DNA of 64,000 bases, from assembly GCF_010726085.1 (NCBI RefSeq), contig NZ_AP022560.1, positions 3,286,001 to 3,350,000 on the forward strand, written 5' to 3'. The position numbers and the translations under genes are program-made. The stretch comes from Mycolicibacterium moriokaense (GTDB lineage: Bacteria; Actinomycetota; Actinomycetes; Mycobacteriales; Mycobacteriaceae). Each line of letters starts with the position of its first letter. Within the stretch, counting starts at the first letter, position 1. Shown piece after piece: positions 27,030-36,507 of this stretch. The notes below the pieces were generated by a model. It searched no databases. It saw nothing but the letters and a program-made list of their open reading frames with translations, and was not told the DNA's origin.

Positions 27030-27139
27030 GGCGACTCCTGACGAAGCGGTATGCATCGGAGCTTACTGGAGGTTAGTGGGAACGCGGGTACTGGATTCTT
27101 TCGCGTTTCAGAGACCGGCCCGATGTCAATAACACTCCT

Positions 27140-27985
27140 ATGGCGGGGTTCGGTGACGTTCTGAAGTGGACACGGGACCAGGTAGCCGCTCGTGTTCCGA
27201 AGGCCGACCTCGACCAGCGCGATCCGGACTACATCCGCGAGCAGCTGCCCGGGTTGTGGCTGTTGGCGTCGTGGTATTTCCGTGCCGACGTCCGCGGCCT
27301 CGACCGGATCCCCAAGGACGGACCCGTGCTGCTTGTCGGCAATCACTCCGGAGGCAATCTCCCGCCGGACACGTTCGTGTTCACCCTGGCGTTCTGCTCG
27401 TACTTCGGCGTCGAGCGGCCGTTCTATCAACTCGCGCACAACCTCGTCGTGTCGATGCCGGGTCTCGGGTCGCTGCGTAAGTTCGGAACCGTGGCCGCCA
27501 ACCACGAAAATGCCAGGCTCGCACTGGAATCGGGGGCGGCGCTGTTGGTGTATCCGGGCGGCGACTACGAGGTGTTCCGGCCGACGTGGCAGCGCCACGA
27601 AGTCGACTTCGGCGGTCGCAAAGGCTACGTCAAGCTCGCGCGCGAGGCCGGCGTGCCGATCGTGCCGGTCGCCAGCGTCGGCGGCCAGGAGGCGGCCCTG
27701 TTTCTCGATCGCGGGCAGTGGCTGGCCAGGTTGTTGATGGTCGACAAGATTGCGCGGCTGAAGAGCGTGCCCATTCTGTTGGCGCCGCCGTGGGGTCTGA
27801 CTGTCAGCGACATGGTGCCGCGACTGCCACTGCCGACGAAGATCGCGATCGAGGTGCAGGACCCCATCGACGCCGACGACATCGCGGTCAGCGACGACGA
27901 CGTCGTGCACGAGAAGGTGGAGGCGGCTCTGCAGGGCGGGGTGGATCGGTTGGCGGCGCAACGACGATTCCCGGTGTTGGGCTAA
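27140..27985 (+). CDS. PlsC-like acyltransferase
   Basis: 281 residues. The acyltransferase motif appears as GNHSGGNLPPD, longer than the usual NHX4D, and later as YPGGDYEVFRP and VPIVPVASVGGQE. Similar mycobacterial proteins act in phospholipid or glycolipid acylation. A hydrophobic segment (GLWLLASWYF) may hold it at the membrane. Coupled to the next SRPBCC gene by TAATG. Confidence 0.84.
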   Translation: MAGFGDVLKWTRDQVAARVPKADLDQRDPDYIREQLPGLWLLASWYFRADVRGLDRIPKDGPVLLVGNHSGGNLPPDTFVFTLAFCSYFGVERPFYQLAHNLVVSMPGLGSLRKFGTVAANHENARLALESGAALLVYPGGDYEVFRPTWQRHEVDFGGRKGYVKLAREAGVPIVPVASVGGQEAALFLDRGQWLARLLMVDKIARLKSVPILLAPPWGLTVSDMVPRLPLPTKIAIEVQDPIDADDIAVSDDDVVHEKVEAALQGGVDRLAAQRRFPVLG

Positions 27986-28419
27986 TGCGTGTTCAGCGGC
28001 AGTGCATCGTCCACGCGGACCGCGAGACGGTGTGGAAGGTCGTCAGCAGCCCCGACTGCTATCCCGAGTTCATGGCGAGCCTCGAGCGGTGGGAAACCGC
28101 GGACGACGAACGAGTCGGTCTCGGCGCCCGCTACACCGTGCACTGGAAAGTCGGGTCGGTGCCGATCGGCGGCGTCATCGAGATCGTCGAGTTCGACCCG
28201 CCACGTGAGCTGGCCTGGGTCGGCCTCGCCGGTGTTTCGCAGCGTGGGCGGTTCCGGCTCCGCGAGACGCCCGACGGGCGCACCAAGGTGACGTTCCGGC
28301 TGTCATATGAATCAGCGGGCAACCTGCTCGGACTGATCGCAGACCGCGTGGCGGCCGGTCAGGTCGGCCGCAACATGGGGGAGACGCTGAAGAACCTGCG
28401 CCGAATGGTCGAGGGCTAG
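27985..28419 (+). CDS. SRPBCC-fold protein
   Basis: 144 residues. Polyketide-cyclase/START-like (CIVHADRETVWKVVSSPDCYPEF; C-terminal helix LIADRVAAGQVGRNMGETLKNL). Binds a lipid or small hydrophobic ligand, perhaps the acyltransferase substrate or product, as ATG overlaps that gene's TAA. Function inferred only. Confidence 0.8.
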   Translation: MRVQRQCIVHADRETVWKVVSSPDCYPEFMASLERWETADDERVGLGARYTVHWKVGSVPIGGVIEIVEFDPPRELAWVGLAGVSQRGRFRLRETPDGRTKVTFRLSYESAGNLLGLIADRVAAGQVGRNMGETLKNLRRMVEG

Positions 28420-28423
28420 CTGA

Positions 28424-28861
28424 TCAGCCCAGGGGCGGGGGCGTGCCCGCACCAGGAGCGCCCTGGATGGGCACCACCGGCGTCGGGGTGACCGTGGTGA
28501 CGCCGTTGCTGCCCACCCTTGGCCCGCCCGCGGCGCCCAACTCCTCGAGCTTGTCTGCGGCTGCCTGGCTGCAGTCAAGGAACAACTGCATCTTCATGGC
28601 CCGATTGCCCTGACTGGAGGACTTGATCAGTTTCTGGCTGCTGACCAGACATTGCGATTGCTGAAGGACGCTGCCGGTCTTCCCGCCGAAAACCGCCGTG
28701 ACGCCCTGACTCTTGAGTATCTGGATGGCTCGACCGTAGGGCTCGTCAATCACGTTCGCACCATACGAGCCGCCCGGCTGGGATACCGCGATCCCCGCGC
28801 CGACAAGCGCGGCGGAGCCGATAGCCACAAGCCCTCCGCTCAGCACCACGAGCTTCTTCAC
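28424..28861 (-). CDS. Secreted or lipid-face mycobacterial protein
   Basis: 145 residues. GTG start with AGGAGA upstream, then a signal sequence (VKKLVVLSGGLVAIGSAAL, about 1-27). Mature part is small with two Cys (QSQCLVS, LFLDCSQ) that may form a disulfide, and a Pro/Thr-rich tail. It resembles short exported mycobacterial proteins of DUF732-like size, but the family is not certain. Confidence 0.72.
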   Translation of the reverse strand: MKKLVVLSGGLVAIGSAALVGAGIAVSQPGGSYGANVIDEPYGRAIQILKSQGVTAVFGGKTGSVLQQSQCLVSSQKLIKSSSQGNRAMKMQLFLDCSQAAADKLEELGAAGGPRVGSNGVTTVTPTPVVPIQGAPGAGTPPPLG

Positions 28862-28939
28862 GTGATCTCTCCTAGGTCGATGCGGTGCGAACATATCGCA
28901 GGTGTGCCGAATGTGAAACCGGAGAAGAGGTGCTCGGCG

Positions 28940-31072
28940 TTACACCGGCGGATTCACCGCACGCAGCATGACCTCGGCCAGCGCGGCCGCGCGGGGATCG
29001 GTGAAAACGGCCTCGAGCAGCATCTTCTTACCGTTTGGACCCGCCAGCGGCACCCGCCAGTTCGGGTATTCATCGCTGGTGCCGGGCTGGTTCTGGGTGC
29101 GCAGATCGCCGACCGCGTCGGCCAGCGACAGCGCCAACAGCCGCGAGGGCGTCCGGCCCAGGTACTGATACAGCGCCCTGACCACCTGATCGACCCCGGC
29201 TTCGTCCAGATCACCGCTCAACAGACCGACGCGACGCAGTTCGTCGAGCCAGGACTCCTGCTGCCGGCGATCGGCGGCCAGCTCCTCCTCGGCGGGCCGG
29301 GTCAGCAGCCCCAGTTCGTCGCGCAACCGGACGTGTTCACCCGCAAGGTAGCCGGGTGTCGGCGGTAGATCGTGGGTGGTGACCGATGACAGGCAATACT
29401 CGCGCCAGCGTTCGGCGTGCAATGGTCCGCCGTCACCGTCGCGGTCGAACTCGAACCACAGGATCGACGTGCCGAACAGGCCCCGTTCGCTCAGATAGTC
29501 ACGCACCCACGGTTCGACGGTGCCGAGGTCCTCGCCGACGACCACGGCGCCGGCGCGGTGCGCCTCCAGCGCGACGATCCCGATCATCGCCTCGTGGTCG
29601 TAGCGCACGTAGGTGCCTTCCGTCGGCGGCGCACCCTTCGGGATCCACCACAGCCGGAACAGCCCGATGATGTGGTCGATGCGCACGCCGCCCGCATGCC
29701 GCAGCAGCGAGTTGACGAGTGCGCGGAACGGCGCGTACGCCCGGTTCGCGAGTTCGTCGGGCCGCCAAGGGGGCTGCGACCAGTCCTGACCGAGCTGGTT
29801 GAACTCGTCCGGCGGTGCGCCCGCGGTGACGCCGAGTGCGAGCACATCCTGCAGCGCCCACGCGTCGGCCCCGTTCGGATCGACCCCGACGGCCAGGTCA
29901 TGCATGATCCCCAGGCCCATGCCCGCGGCGACCGACGTCGCCTGCGCCGTGGTGAGCTGATCGTCGAGCTGCCATTGCAGCCAACGGTGAAAGTCCACCG
30001 CCTCGGCGTGTTTCGCGGCGAACTCGGCGACCGCCGGGCTCGCGGGATGACGCAGCTCCTCCGGCCACTCGTGCCAGTCGGCGCCGTACTTCTCGGTCAG
30101 CGCACACCAGGTGGCGAACTCGTCGAGGCTGGCGCCCTGCCGCTCGCGATACGCCTCATACGCCAGTTCCCGACCCGCCGACCGCTTCACGCGGTACACC
30201 GCCTTCAACGCCGCGCGCTTGACCTTCCATGCGGCGTCACGGTCGATGAGGCGTGACTTCTGCGCGCGCGCCTGCACATGCTCACGCGCCTTGCGGATGT
30301 GTCCACGGTGGCGGACGTAGGCGAATTCGGGGATCGCCTCCACCCGCAGGTAGATCGGGTTGACGAAGCGTCGCGAGGTGGGCAGATACGGCGACGGCTC
30401 CATCGGGGCGGTCGGCGCGGCGGCGTGCAGCGGGTTGACGAGGACGAAGCCCGCACCGTGCTTGGTGGCCGACCACACCGCGAGGTCGGTGAGGTCCGTC
30501 AAATCGCCGATGCCCCAGGAGTTTTGGGAGCGAACACTGTACAGCTGGGTGGCCAGGCCCCAGGTGCGTCCCGGCGGGGGCATCAGCGAGGCGGGGGAGA
30601 CGATGATCGGCGTACTGATGTCCGACGTCCCCAGCTGAAGGTGAAGCTCGTGATAACCGACCGGCAGGTCGGCGGGCAGTTCGAAGCTGGCCTCGCCGAT
30701 CAGTCGGCCGTCGAGATCATAAGGCGCCCTGTTGTTTTCGAGCTGGCGCAGACCGGTGCGGACTGAGCCGTCCTCGAGCCGGGTCCACAACCGCACCGGA
30801 TCGCCGTGCGTGACGTGCACCCAGAACGACGACGTGGACCCGGAACGGCCGACGATCACCGGCGGCAGCGCACTGGCCCAGTACTGCCGGTCGTGATCGG
30901 TCAATGCCGCCGCGCGCAGGTTTTCGGTCGCTGCCGGAACACCGAGGGCATCGAGCACGCCGATGAGCGTGGTTTCGGGCACCGTGATACTCCTGCCCGT
31001 CCAGTCCTCGTATTCGGTTGCGACGCCGTAGCGCCGCGCCAGCTCGACGAGTGACTCCGGGAGGTCGGCCAT
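28940..31072 (-). CDS. malQ: 4-alpha-glucanotransferase (amylomaltase)
   Basis: 710 residues, GH77. Catalytic nucleophile in GVRIDHIIGLFRLWW, acid/base Glu in VVGEDLGTVEP, third acid in THDLPPTPG. An N-terminal domain of about 150 residues precedes the barrel, as in actinobacterial MalQ. Transfers maltooligosaccharide units; cytoplasmic. In slow growers malQ (Rv1781c) borders the ESX-5 locus; here the upstream neighbour is a lysA-like gene. Confidence 0.93.
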   Translation of the reverse strand: MADLPESLVELARRYGVATEYEDWTGRSITVPETTLIGVLDALGVPAATENLRAAALTDHDRQYWASALPPVIVGRSGSTSSFWVHVTHGDPVRLWTRLEDGSVRTGLRQLENNRAPYDLDGRLIGEASFELPADLPVGYHELHLQLGTSDISTPIIVSPASLMPPPGRTWGLATQLYSVRSQNSWGIGDLTDLTDLAVWSATKHGAGFVLVNPLHAAAPTAPMEPSPYLPTSRRFVNPIYLRVEAIPEFAYVRHRGHIRKAREHVQARAQKSRLIDRDAAWKVKRAALKAVYRVKRSAGRELAYEAYRERQGASLDEFATWCALTEKYGADWHEWPEELRHPASPAVAEFAAKHAEAVDFHRWLQWQLDDQLTTAQATSVAAGMGLGIMHDLAVGVDPNGADAWALQDVLALGVTAGAPPDEFNQLGQDWSQPPWRPDELANRAYAPFRALVNSLLRHAGGVRIDHIIGLFRLWWIPKGAPPTEGTYVRYDHEAMIGIVALEAHRAGAVVVGEDLGTVEPWVRDYLSERGLFGTSILWFEFDRDGDGGPLHAERWREYCLSSVTTHDLPPTPGYLAGEHVRLRDELGLLTRPAEEELAADRRQQESWLDELRRVGLLSGDLDEAGVDQVVRALYQYLGRTPSRLLALSLADAVGDLRTQNQPGTSDEYPNWRVPLAGPNGKKMLLEAVFTDPRAAALAEVMLRAVNPPV

Positions 31073-31091
31073 GGGGCCATCTTGCCCGCCG

Positions 31092-32363
31092 TCAGTCGAC
31101 GTCGCGCATCAGGAGGTCATCCCAGGTGTCCCGGCGCACCACCAGACGCGCGTCGCCGTCGCGCGTGAACACCACAGGAACGCGGCGCGCGCCGTTGTAC
31201 TGGTTGGACATCGTGTAGCAGTAGGCCCCGGTCACCGGTACCGCCAGCAGATCGCCGACCGCCGGTTCGCGCAGTGCAACACCGTCGACGAGCTGGTCGC
31301 CCGATTCACAGTGCCGCCCGACCACGCTGACGGTCTCGCCGCCGCCCACCCGGTTGACGATCGTCGCCTCGAACCGCTGGCCGGTGAGCGACACCTCGAG
31401 GTTGTCGCCCATGCCGCCGTCCACCGCGACGTGGGTGACGACCCCGCGCTTCACGGTCGTGATGCGGTACAGCGTGCACGCGCTGTTGGCGACCATGCTG
31501 CGGCCCGGCTCGACGATGATGCGGCTGCCCTCCGGCAGGAGTGCGTTCGCCTGCGTCACCATCGCGTGGGCGTACTCGTCGAGCGTCGGCGGGTGCTCGT
31601 CGTAGGTGTAGCGCACGCCGAGGCCGCCGCCGAGGTCGTACACCTCGAACGTGCCGAGCTTCGCGATGGGTTCGACGGCCTGGGCGAGTTGTTCGACGTT
31701 CAGCAGCTGCGAACCCACATGGGTGTGCACGCCGTCCAGCCGCATCTTGGCGCTGCGATCGATCCGCTTGATCGCCTCACGCGCATCGTCGGGCATCAGG
31801 CCGAACTTCGAGCCGGCGTGACCCGTCGCCTGCGATGCGTGGGTGGCGGCCTCCACACCCGGGATGACCCGGACCAGGCAGGGTTGCCGGCGGCCCGCGG
31901 GGACGATGCGCTCGAGCCGGTCGATGTCATCGAAGTTGTCCACCACGACCAGGCCGACGCCGCGCCCGACGGCCAGTTCGAGTTCCTCATCGGACTTTGC
32001 GTTGCCGTGCAACACGAGCCGCGCCGGGTCCGCGCCCGCCTTGATCGCGGTCAGGATCTCCCCACCGCCCGCGACGTCGATGTGGAGCCCCTCTTCCACC
32101 ATCACCTGCTGAACTGCGGTGCACGGGAACGACTTCGACGCGAACGCCACGTCGCTGCGCGGCCATCGTGTGCGGAAGGCGGCGAGGTAGTCACGGGCCC
32201 GCTGTCGCAACGCGTCTTCGGAGACGACGATCGCCGGAGTGCCGAACTCCTCGGCGACATCGTCGAGACGGCAACCGCCGAGCATCAGCGTGCCGTCGCC
32301 GTCGCACCGCGTGGCCGGCGGGAAGAGGCCGATCAACTCGTGCGCGTGCGCGGCGACCGTCAT
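31092..32363 (-). CDS. Diaminopimelate decarboxylase-like PLP enzyme
   Basis: 423 residues, fold-type III PLP decarboxylase. Schiff-base Lys77 in FASKSFP, GGGLG phosphate-binding loop, EPGRSMVANS, and active-site Cys in HCESGDQL. Decarboxylates meso-diaminopimelate or a related amino acid. Mycobacteria usually have lysA elsewhere beside thrA/homoserine genes, so this is probably a second copy with possibly changed specificity. ATG of MTVAAHAHEL with GAGG upstream. Confidence 0.88.
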   Translation of the reverse strand: MTVAAHAHELIGLFPPATRCDGDGTLMLGGCRLDDVAEEFGTPAIVVSEDALRQRARDYLAAFRTRWPRSDVAFASKSFPCTAVQQVMVEEGLHIDVAGGGEILTAIKAGADPARLVLHGNAKSDEELELAVGRGVGLVVVDNFDDIDRLERIVPAGRRQPCLVRVIPGVEAATHASQATGHAGSKFGLMPDDAREAIKRIDRSAKMRLDGVHTHVGSQLLNVEQLAQAVEPIAKLGTFEVYDLGGGLGVRYTYDEHPPTLDEYAHAMVTQANALLPEGSRIIVEPGRSMVANSACTLYRITTVKRGVVTHVAVDGGMGDNLEVSLTGQRFEATIVNRVGGGETVSVVGRHCESGDQLVDGVALREPAVGDLLAVPVTGAYCYTMSNQYNGARRVPVVFTRDGDARLVVRRDTWDDLLMRDVD

Positions 32364-32428
32364 CGCCTCAGCCTGCCACCGCGCGGGCGGGCGTGAACCT
32401 ACTTGACGAAGTCCGCGACATCTCCTCG

Positions 32429-32457
32429 TTGCGCGTGCCGCGATATGCGGGTAGCGT
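32429..32457 (+). promoter_or_regulatory. Promoter of TetR gene
   Basis: TTGCGC (32429-32434), a 17-base spacer and TAGCGT (32452-32457). The expected start of transcription falls within a few bases of the ATG at 32467, so the mRNA may be leaderless. Confidence 0.4.
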
Positions 32458-32461
32458 CTGT

Positions 32462-32479
32462 CTGTAATGATCCTTACAG
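32462..32479. promoter_or_regulatory. Autoregulatory operator
   Basis: CTGTAA-TGATCC-TTACAG, a perfect 6-bp dyad that includes the TetR start codon and sits just after its promoter. Typical place for a TetR repressor to block its own transcription. Confidence 0.55.
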
Positions 32480-33084
32480 AACATGCACAGACGAAGAAGC
32501 AGCAGCAGGGCGAGCAGTCCCGTGAGCAGATCCTCGACGCCACCGAGAAGCTGATGGGTACTCGCGGCTACGCGGCGACCTCGATCAGCGACATCCGGAA
32601 GGCCTGCGGGCTGCCGGCCAGTTCCATCTACTGGCACTTCGGTTCGAAGGACGGCGTGCTGGCCGCGGTGATGGAACGCGGCGCCGAACGCTACTTCGCC
32701 GCGATCCCCGTCGAGGCCGATATCGAACAGCAGCTCGCCGCGGTCATCGCACAGCAGGAGCAGCATCCTGCGTTCCTGCGGCTGTTCCTGCTGCTGTCCC
32801 TGGAACGCCAGGACGACCCCGTCGTCGCCGCAGTGATCCGCCGGGTGCGTGACCGCGCGATCGAGCGGTTTCGCGACGCCGTGACGCAGCTGCTGCCCGA
32901 CGACGTTCCCGCTGCCAAGGCTGACCGCGTATCGGCCGAACTCGCCGCGGTCGCCACCGCGCTGTCCGACGGCATCTTCCTGGCCGGTCACCTCGAACCC
33001 GACACGACGGACATCGCGCGCATGTACAGACGGCTCCACCAGACGGTGGTGGCACTGATCCCAATCCTGTTGGAGGAGAAATGA
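32467..33084 (+). CDS. TetR-family regulator
   Basis: 205 residues. Helix-turn-helix at about 25-65 (ILDATEKLMGTRGYAATSISDIRKAC, SSIYWHFGSKDGVL). The C-terminal ligand domain is helical. ATG lies within the operator and has no ribosome site, which fits leaderless translation. Overlaps the SDR gene by ATGA, so it probably senses the SDR's substrate and represses the pair. Confidence 0.9.
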   Translation: MILTEHAQTKKQQQGEQSREQILDATEKLMGTRGYAATSISDIRKACGLPASSIYWHFGSKDGVLAAVMERGAERYFAAIPVEADIEQQLAAVIAQQEQHPAFLRLFLLLSLERQDDPVVAAVIRRVRDRAIERFRDAVTQLLPDDVPAAKADRVSAELAAVATALSDGIFLAGHLEPDTTDIARMYRRLHQTVVALIPILLEEK

Positions 33085-33992
33085 ACACGCGAACCGCCAT
33101 CATCACTGGAGCCAATGCGGGACTTGGACTCGAGTGCGCCCGCGCACTGCTCGCCGAGGACCCGTCATGGCATCTGGTACTCGCCGTGCGCGATGTCGGC
33201 CGCGGTGCCGACGCCGTCGCCGCACTGGGGCGCCCGGACCGGTGCACGGTGGCCGAGCTGGACCTCGCCTCGCTGCAGTCGGTGCGCGCCTTCGCCGAGA
33301 ACCTTCGCGCAGCGGCGCTACCCCCGTTGCATGCGATCGTGTGCAACGCCGGTCTGCAGGTGGTCTCGGGCACCGAGTACACCGCGGAGGGGGTCGAGAT
33401 GACGTTCGGGGTGAACCATCTCGGGCACTTCGCTCTTGTGCAGGCGTTGCTCGACGACCTGGCGCGTCCGGCTCGGATCGTCGTCGTCAGCAGCGGCACC
33501 CATGATCCGGCCAAGGTCACCGGTATGCCGTCGCCGAACTACACCACGGCCGAGCAGCTTGCGCATCCAGGCGAGTCGGAGGCGCCGGACGGCCGCCGCC
33601 GCTACACCACGTCGAAATTGTGCAACGTGCTGTTCGCCTACGAACTCGACCGCCGGCTGGGCAGCGGGGCCGACGGCGTCACCGTGAACACCTTCGATCC
33701 CGGACTCATGCCGGGAACCGGTCTCGCGCGCGACTACTCGTCGGCCGGGCGGTGGATGTGGCGGTACCTGTTTCCCGTCCTGCGCGTTCTGCCGAACGTC
33801 AACAGCACGCGCAACTCCGGCGCGCGCCTCGCAAGGCTCGTGCGGGATCCCGCACTCGACGCCGTTACGGCTGCGTACTTCGAAGGAAAGCGGGCGATCC
33901 CGTCGTCACAGGACTCCTATGACCGCGAGAAGGCACTCGATCTGTGGGCCACCAGCGAGCAGTTGCTCATGCAGGCGTCTAGAGACCGCTGA
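33081..33992 (+). CDS. SDR, protochlorophyllide reductase/retinol dehydrogenase-like
   Basis: 303 residues. TGANAGLG cofactor motif, CNAG, Ser (VVSSGTH), Tyr-x3-Lys (YTTSK). This subgroup often acts on hydrophobic carbonyls. Overlaps the TetR gene by four bases and runs 14 bases into the end of the opposing DUF202 gene. Confidence 0.87.
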   Translation: MNTRTAIITGANAGLGLECARALLAEDPSWHLVLAVRDVGRGADAVAALGRPDRCTVAELDLASLQSVRAFAENLRAAALPPLHAIVCNAGLQVVSGTEYTAEGVEMTFGVNHLGHFALVQALLDDLARPARIVVVSSGTHDPAKVTGMPSPNYTTAEQLAHPGESEAPDGRRRYTTSKLCNVLFAYELDRRLGSGADGVTVNTFDPGLMPGTGLARDYSSAGRWMWRYLFPVLRVLPNVNSTRNSGARLARLVRDPALDAVTAAYFEGKRAIPSSQDSYDREKALDLWATSEQLLMQASRDR

Positions 33993-34263
33993 AGACCAGA
34001 ATCATCGCCGCGAAAGCCGCTGTCGCCCAGCCGAGTAACACGACTTCGGTTCTCGGTTCGAGCGTCGTCCGGCGCGCCCGTCGGCGCCCCAGCCAGACCG
34101 TCAGCATGGCCAGGGCCGCCCCGACGATCGGCAGCACCGCCCGGCCGTCGTCGAGTGGGCCCGCACCGAGCAGCGGCAGAGCCCCAGCGACCAGAAAGCT
34201 GAATCCGCTCCGCTCCCAGGCAAGTTGGGTGCGTTGGGCCTGCAGCCCCGGCTTTTCCGGCAT
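33979..34263 (-). CDS. DUF202 membrane protein
   Basis: 94 residues. Starts with the family hallmark QRTQLAWERSGFSFL and has three membrane helices (about 17-35, 42-57, 74-92). Function unknown. Two bases downstream of a second DUF202 gene. Confidence 0.85.
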   Translation of the reverse strand: MPEKPGLQAQRTQLAWERSGFSFLVAGALPLLGAGPLDDGRAVLPIVGAALAMLTVWLGRRRARRTTLEPRTEVVLLGWATAAFAAMILVFSGL

Positions 34264-34265
34264 GG

Positions 34266-34613
34266 CTACGGCTGCACCGCGATGACGAAGATCAGCGCGA
34301 TGGTCAGCACGACGATGGCACCGCCGAGCAGTATCGGCATCTGTGAGCGAGGCAGTTCGGCGCCCTCCTGCATCGCGGTCTGCACGGTGCGCCAGCGCCG
34401 AACCGCCAACACCGCGAGAACGCCTCCCGTCACCGTCAGCGCCGTCCCGAGGCCGTGGCGTATTCCGGGGATCGAGAGTGCCGGCACCAGCTGGACGACC
34501 GCGACACCACCAGCGATGAGCGCCAGTGCCGTGCGGATCCAGGCCAGAAACGTCCGTTCGTTGGCAAGGGTGAAGCGATAGTCCAGATCCTGGTCATCGC
34601 CGACAGCACCCAC
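34266..34613 (-). CDS. DUF202 membrane protein
   Basis: About 115 residues. Hallmark RFTLANERTFLAWIRTALALIAGG followed by two more helices (split hallmark: ANERTFLAWIRTAL is the core). The start is uncertain: GTG at 34613 is used, and a TTG seven codons upstream is possible; neither has a good ribosome site. Paired DUF202 genes suggest a heteromeric membrane complex. Confidence 0.83.
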   Translation of the reverse strand: MGAVGDDQDLDYRFTLANERTFLAWIRTALALIAGGVAVVQLVPALSIPGIRHGLGTALTVTGGVLAVLAVRRWRTVQTAMQEGAELPRSQMPILLGGAIVVLTIALIFVIAVQP

Positions 34614-34642
34614 GCCAATGAGCTTAGGTTCCAAGGTCTGTA

Positions 34643-35854
34643 GTGTCGCCGAATATGGCGCCCGAACCTGCGAACGGGGCAGTGGCGCAGTATCGAAGGG
34701 CGCGCGTCGCCGTCGCGACGTTGTTCTTGAGCAACGGAGCGGTCTTCGCCAACCTGCTGCCGCGCTATCCCGAGATCAAGTCGGACCTGCACCTTTCCAA
34801 TGCGGTGTTCGGCGCTGCGGTCGCCGCGTTCTCGGCGGGCGCGCTGGTGGCGGGTCTCGCGGCCGCCACCTTGATACGGCGATACCGGTCGTCGCGCGTG
34901 GCGGTCGTCGGCACCCTGGGCATCGCCGGCTTCGTTCTCGTCGCGGGACTCGCGTGCAACGCGCTGATCCTCGCAGCGGCGCTGTTCGTCGCGGGCGCCT
35001 CCGACGCCATCACCGACGTCGCGCAGAACGCACACGGACTACGGCTGCAGCGCGACTACGGCCGGTCGATCATCAACTCGTTCCACGCCGTCTGGGCGGC
35101 GGGCGCCATCCTCGGCGGCTTGATGGGCGCCGCCGCGATCGCGCTCGACATCTCGCGGGCAACACATTTGGCGATCTCGGCGCTTCTCTGCGCAGGCCTC
35201 GTCCTCGCCGCCTACCCGCACCTGTTGAAGGGACCCGATCACGACAATCATCCGTCGGCGCGCACCGGCGGCGGAAAGTCCGCCGGTCTCGCCGTCTACG
35301 CGACGCTGCTCGCGCTCGTCGTCATCGCCGTCGCGGGAGCCACCGTCGAGGACGCGGGAAGTTCCTGGGCGACGCTGTACCTGCGCGACAGCCTCGGCGC
35401 CCCGGGCCCGATCGCGGTCTTCGGGTACATCGCGGTGGTCGGATTCATGTTCGTCGGCCGGCTGATCGGCGACCGCCTGGTCGACCGGTTCGGTGAACGT
35501 ACGGTGGTCCGCGCCGGTGGCGTGCTGACCGCGGCGGGAATGGTTGCCGCGCTGGCCTTTCCGTCGGTGCCCGGCACGATCGCGGGCTTCGCCGCAGCGG
35601 GGTTCGGGGTCGCGACCCTGATCCCGGCGGCGATGCACCGCGCCGATCAGCTGCCGGGTCTGCGTCCGGGCAGCGGGTTGACGGTTCTGACGTGGTTGAT
35701 GCGGATCGGCTTCTTCGGCGCGCCGCTGCTCGTCGGGGTGGTGGCCGACGCGACGAGTCTGCGAGTCGGCCTGCTGGCGGTGCCGATCGCGGGACTGGTG
35801 GTTGTCGCCCTTGCGGGCGCGCTCAGTGCGCGACCCCGAGCATCTCGATCATGA
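34643..35854 (+). CDS. MFS transporter
   Basis: 403 residues, about 12 membrane helices. Cytoplasmic loop 2-3 has RRYRSSRVAVVG and the loop 8-9 has GDRLVDRFGERTV, the MFS loop pattern. It resembles the YbjJ/FucP-like inner-membrane group. GTG start with AGGT five bases upstream; ATG at 34655 is possible. Its last 32 bases overlap an opposing SMR gene. Confidence 0.87.
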   Translation: MSPNMAPEPANGAVAQYRRARVAVATLFLSNGAVFANLLPRYPEIKSDLHLSNAVFGAAVAAFSAGALVAGLAAATLIRRYRSSRVAVVGTLGIAGFVLVAGLACNALILAAALFVAGASDAITDVAQNAHGLRLQRDYGRSIINSFHAVWAAGAILGGLMGAAAIALDISRATHLAISALLCAGLVLAAYPHLLKGPDHDNHPSARTGGGKSAGLAVYATLLALVVIAVAGATVEDAGSSWATLYLRDSLGAPGPIAVFGYIAVVGFMFVGRLIGDRLVDRFGERTVVRAGGVLTAAGMVAALAFPSVPGTIAGFAAAGFGVATLIPAAMHRADQLPGLRPGSGLTVLTWLMRIGFFGAPLLVGVVADATSLRVGLLAVPIAGLVVVALAGALSARPRASRS

Positions 35855-36149
35855 GCACGCCGCCGACGATCAACGCGATACCGGCCCCCATCATCCACGT
35901 CAGGGGTTCGCGGAACAGGAAGTGCGCGATGACCGCCACCAGCGCGACGCCACATGCCGACCACACGCCGTAGGCGATGCCGACCGGCATGCCCAGCCCC
36001 AACGACACCCACAGCAGGTAGAAGGACAGCAGGTACCCGGCGATGATGGGTGCGATCCACGCCTTCTTGCGAAAGCCGTCCGACGCCCGCAGCGACAGGG
36101 TCGCGACCACCTCGACGAGAATCGCGCCCGCCAGCGCGAGCCACATCAT
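35823..36149 (-). CDS. Small multidrug resistance transporter, second of a pair
   Basis: 108 residues, four helices. Conserved Glu13 in the first helix (AGAILVEVVATLSLRAS), and GxxYxxW region (GIAYGVWSACG). Paired SMRs form antiparallel heterodimers that export cationic drugs, guanidinium or polyamines using protons. ATG overlaps the stop of the first SMR gene. Confidence 0.9.
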   Translation of the reverse strand: MMWLALAGAILVEVVATLSLRASDGFRKKAWIAPIIAGYLLSFYLLWVSLGLGMPVGIAYGVWSACGVALVAVIAHFLFREPLTWMMGAGIALIVGGVLMIEMLGVAH

Positions 36150-36484
36150 GACTCGGCCGCTTGGGCGCGATGCGATCCGAACTCGACGAGCAGCACTCCG
36201 GCGATGATGAGGCCGATGCCCGCGACGATCGGCCACGTGAACGGATCACCGAAGAGCACGGCGGCGAACACCGCGGTGGCCGCCGTACCCAGCGCACCCC
36301 AGATTCCGTAGGCCACGCCGACGGGTACGCCCGCCCGCAGCACGAGCGTCAGCAGAAAGAACGACGCGACATAACCGACGACGACCACCACGATCCACGC
36401 CGAATGGTCCTGGGACGCGCGCAGCGACAGCGTCGCGGTGACCTCGGTGGAGATGGCTCCGGCCAGGAGCGCCCACTTCCGCAC
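36146..36484 (-). CDS. Small multidrug resistance transporter, first of a pair
   Basis: 112 residues, four helices, Glu14 in AGAISTEVTATLSLRAS, and GVAYGIWGALG. The charged tail (SHRAQAAES) differs from its partner, which may set opposite membrane orientation. Coupled to the second SMR gene by ATGA. Confidence 0.9.
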   Translation of the reverse strand: MRKWALLAGAISTEVTATLSLRASQDHSAWIVVVVVGYVASFFLLTLVLRAGVPVGVAYGIWGALGTAATAVFAAVLFGDPFTWPIVAGIGLIIAGVLLVEFGSHRAQAAES

Positions 36485-36507
36485 GCCAACAAGCTATGCC
36501 ATCGGTG

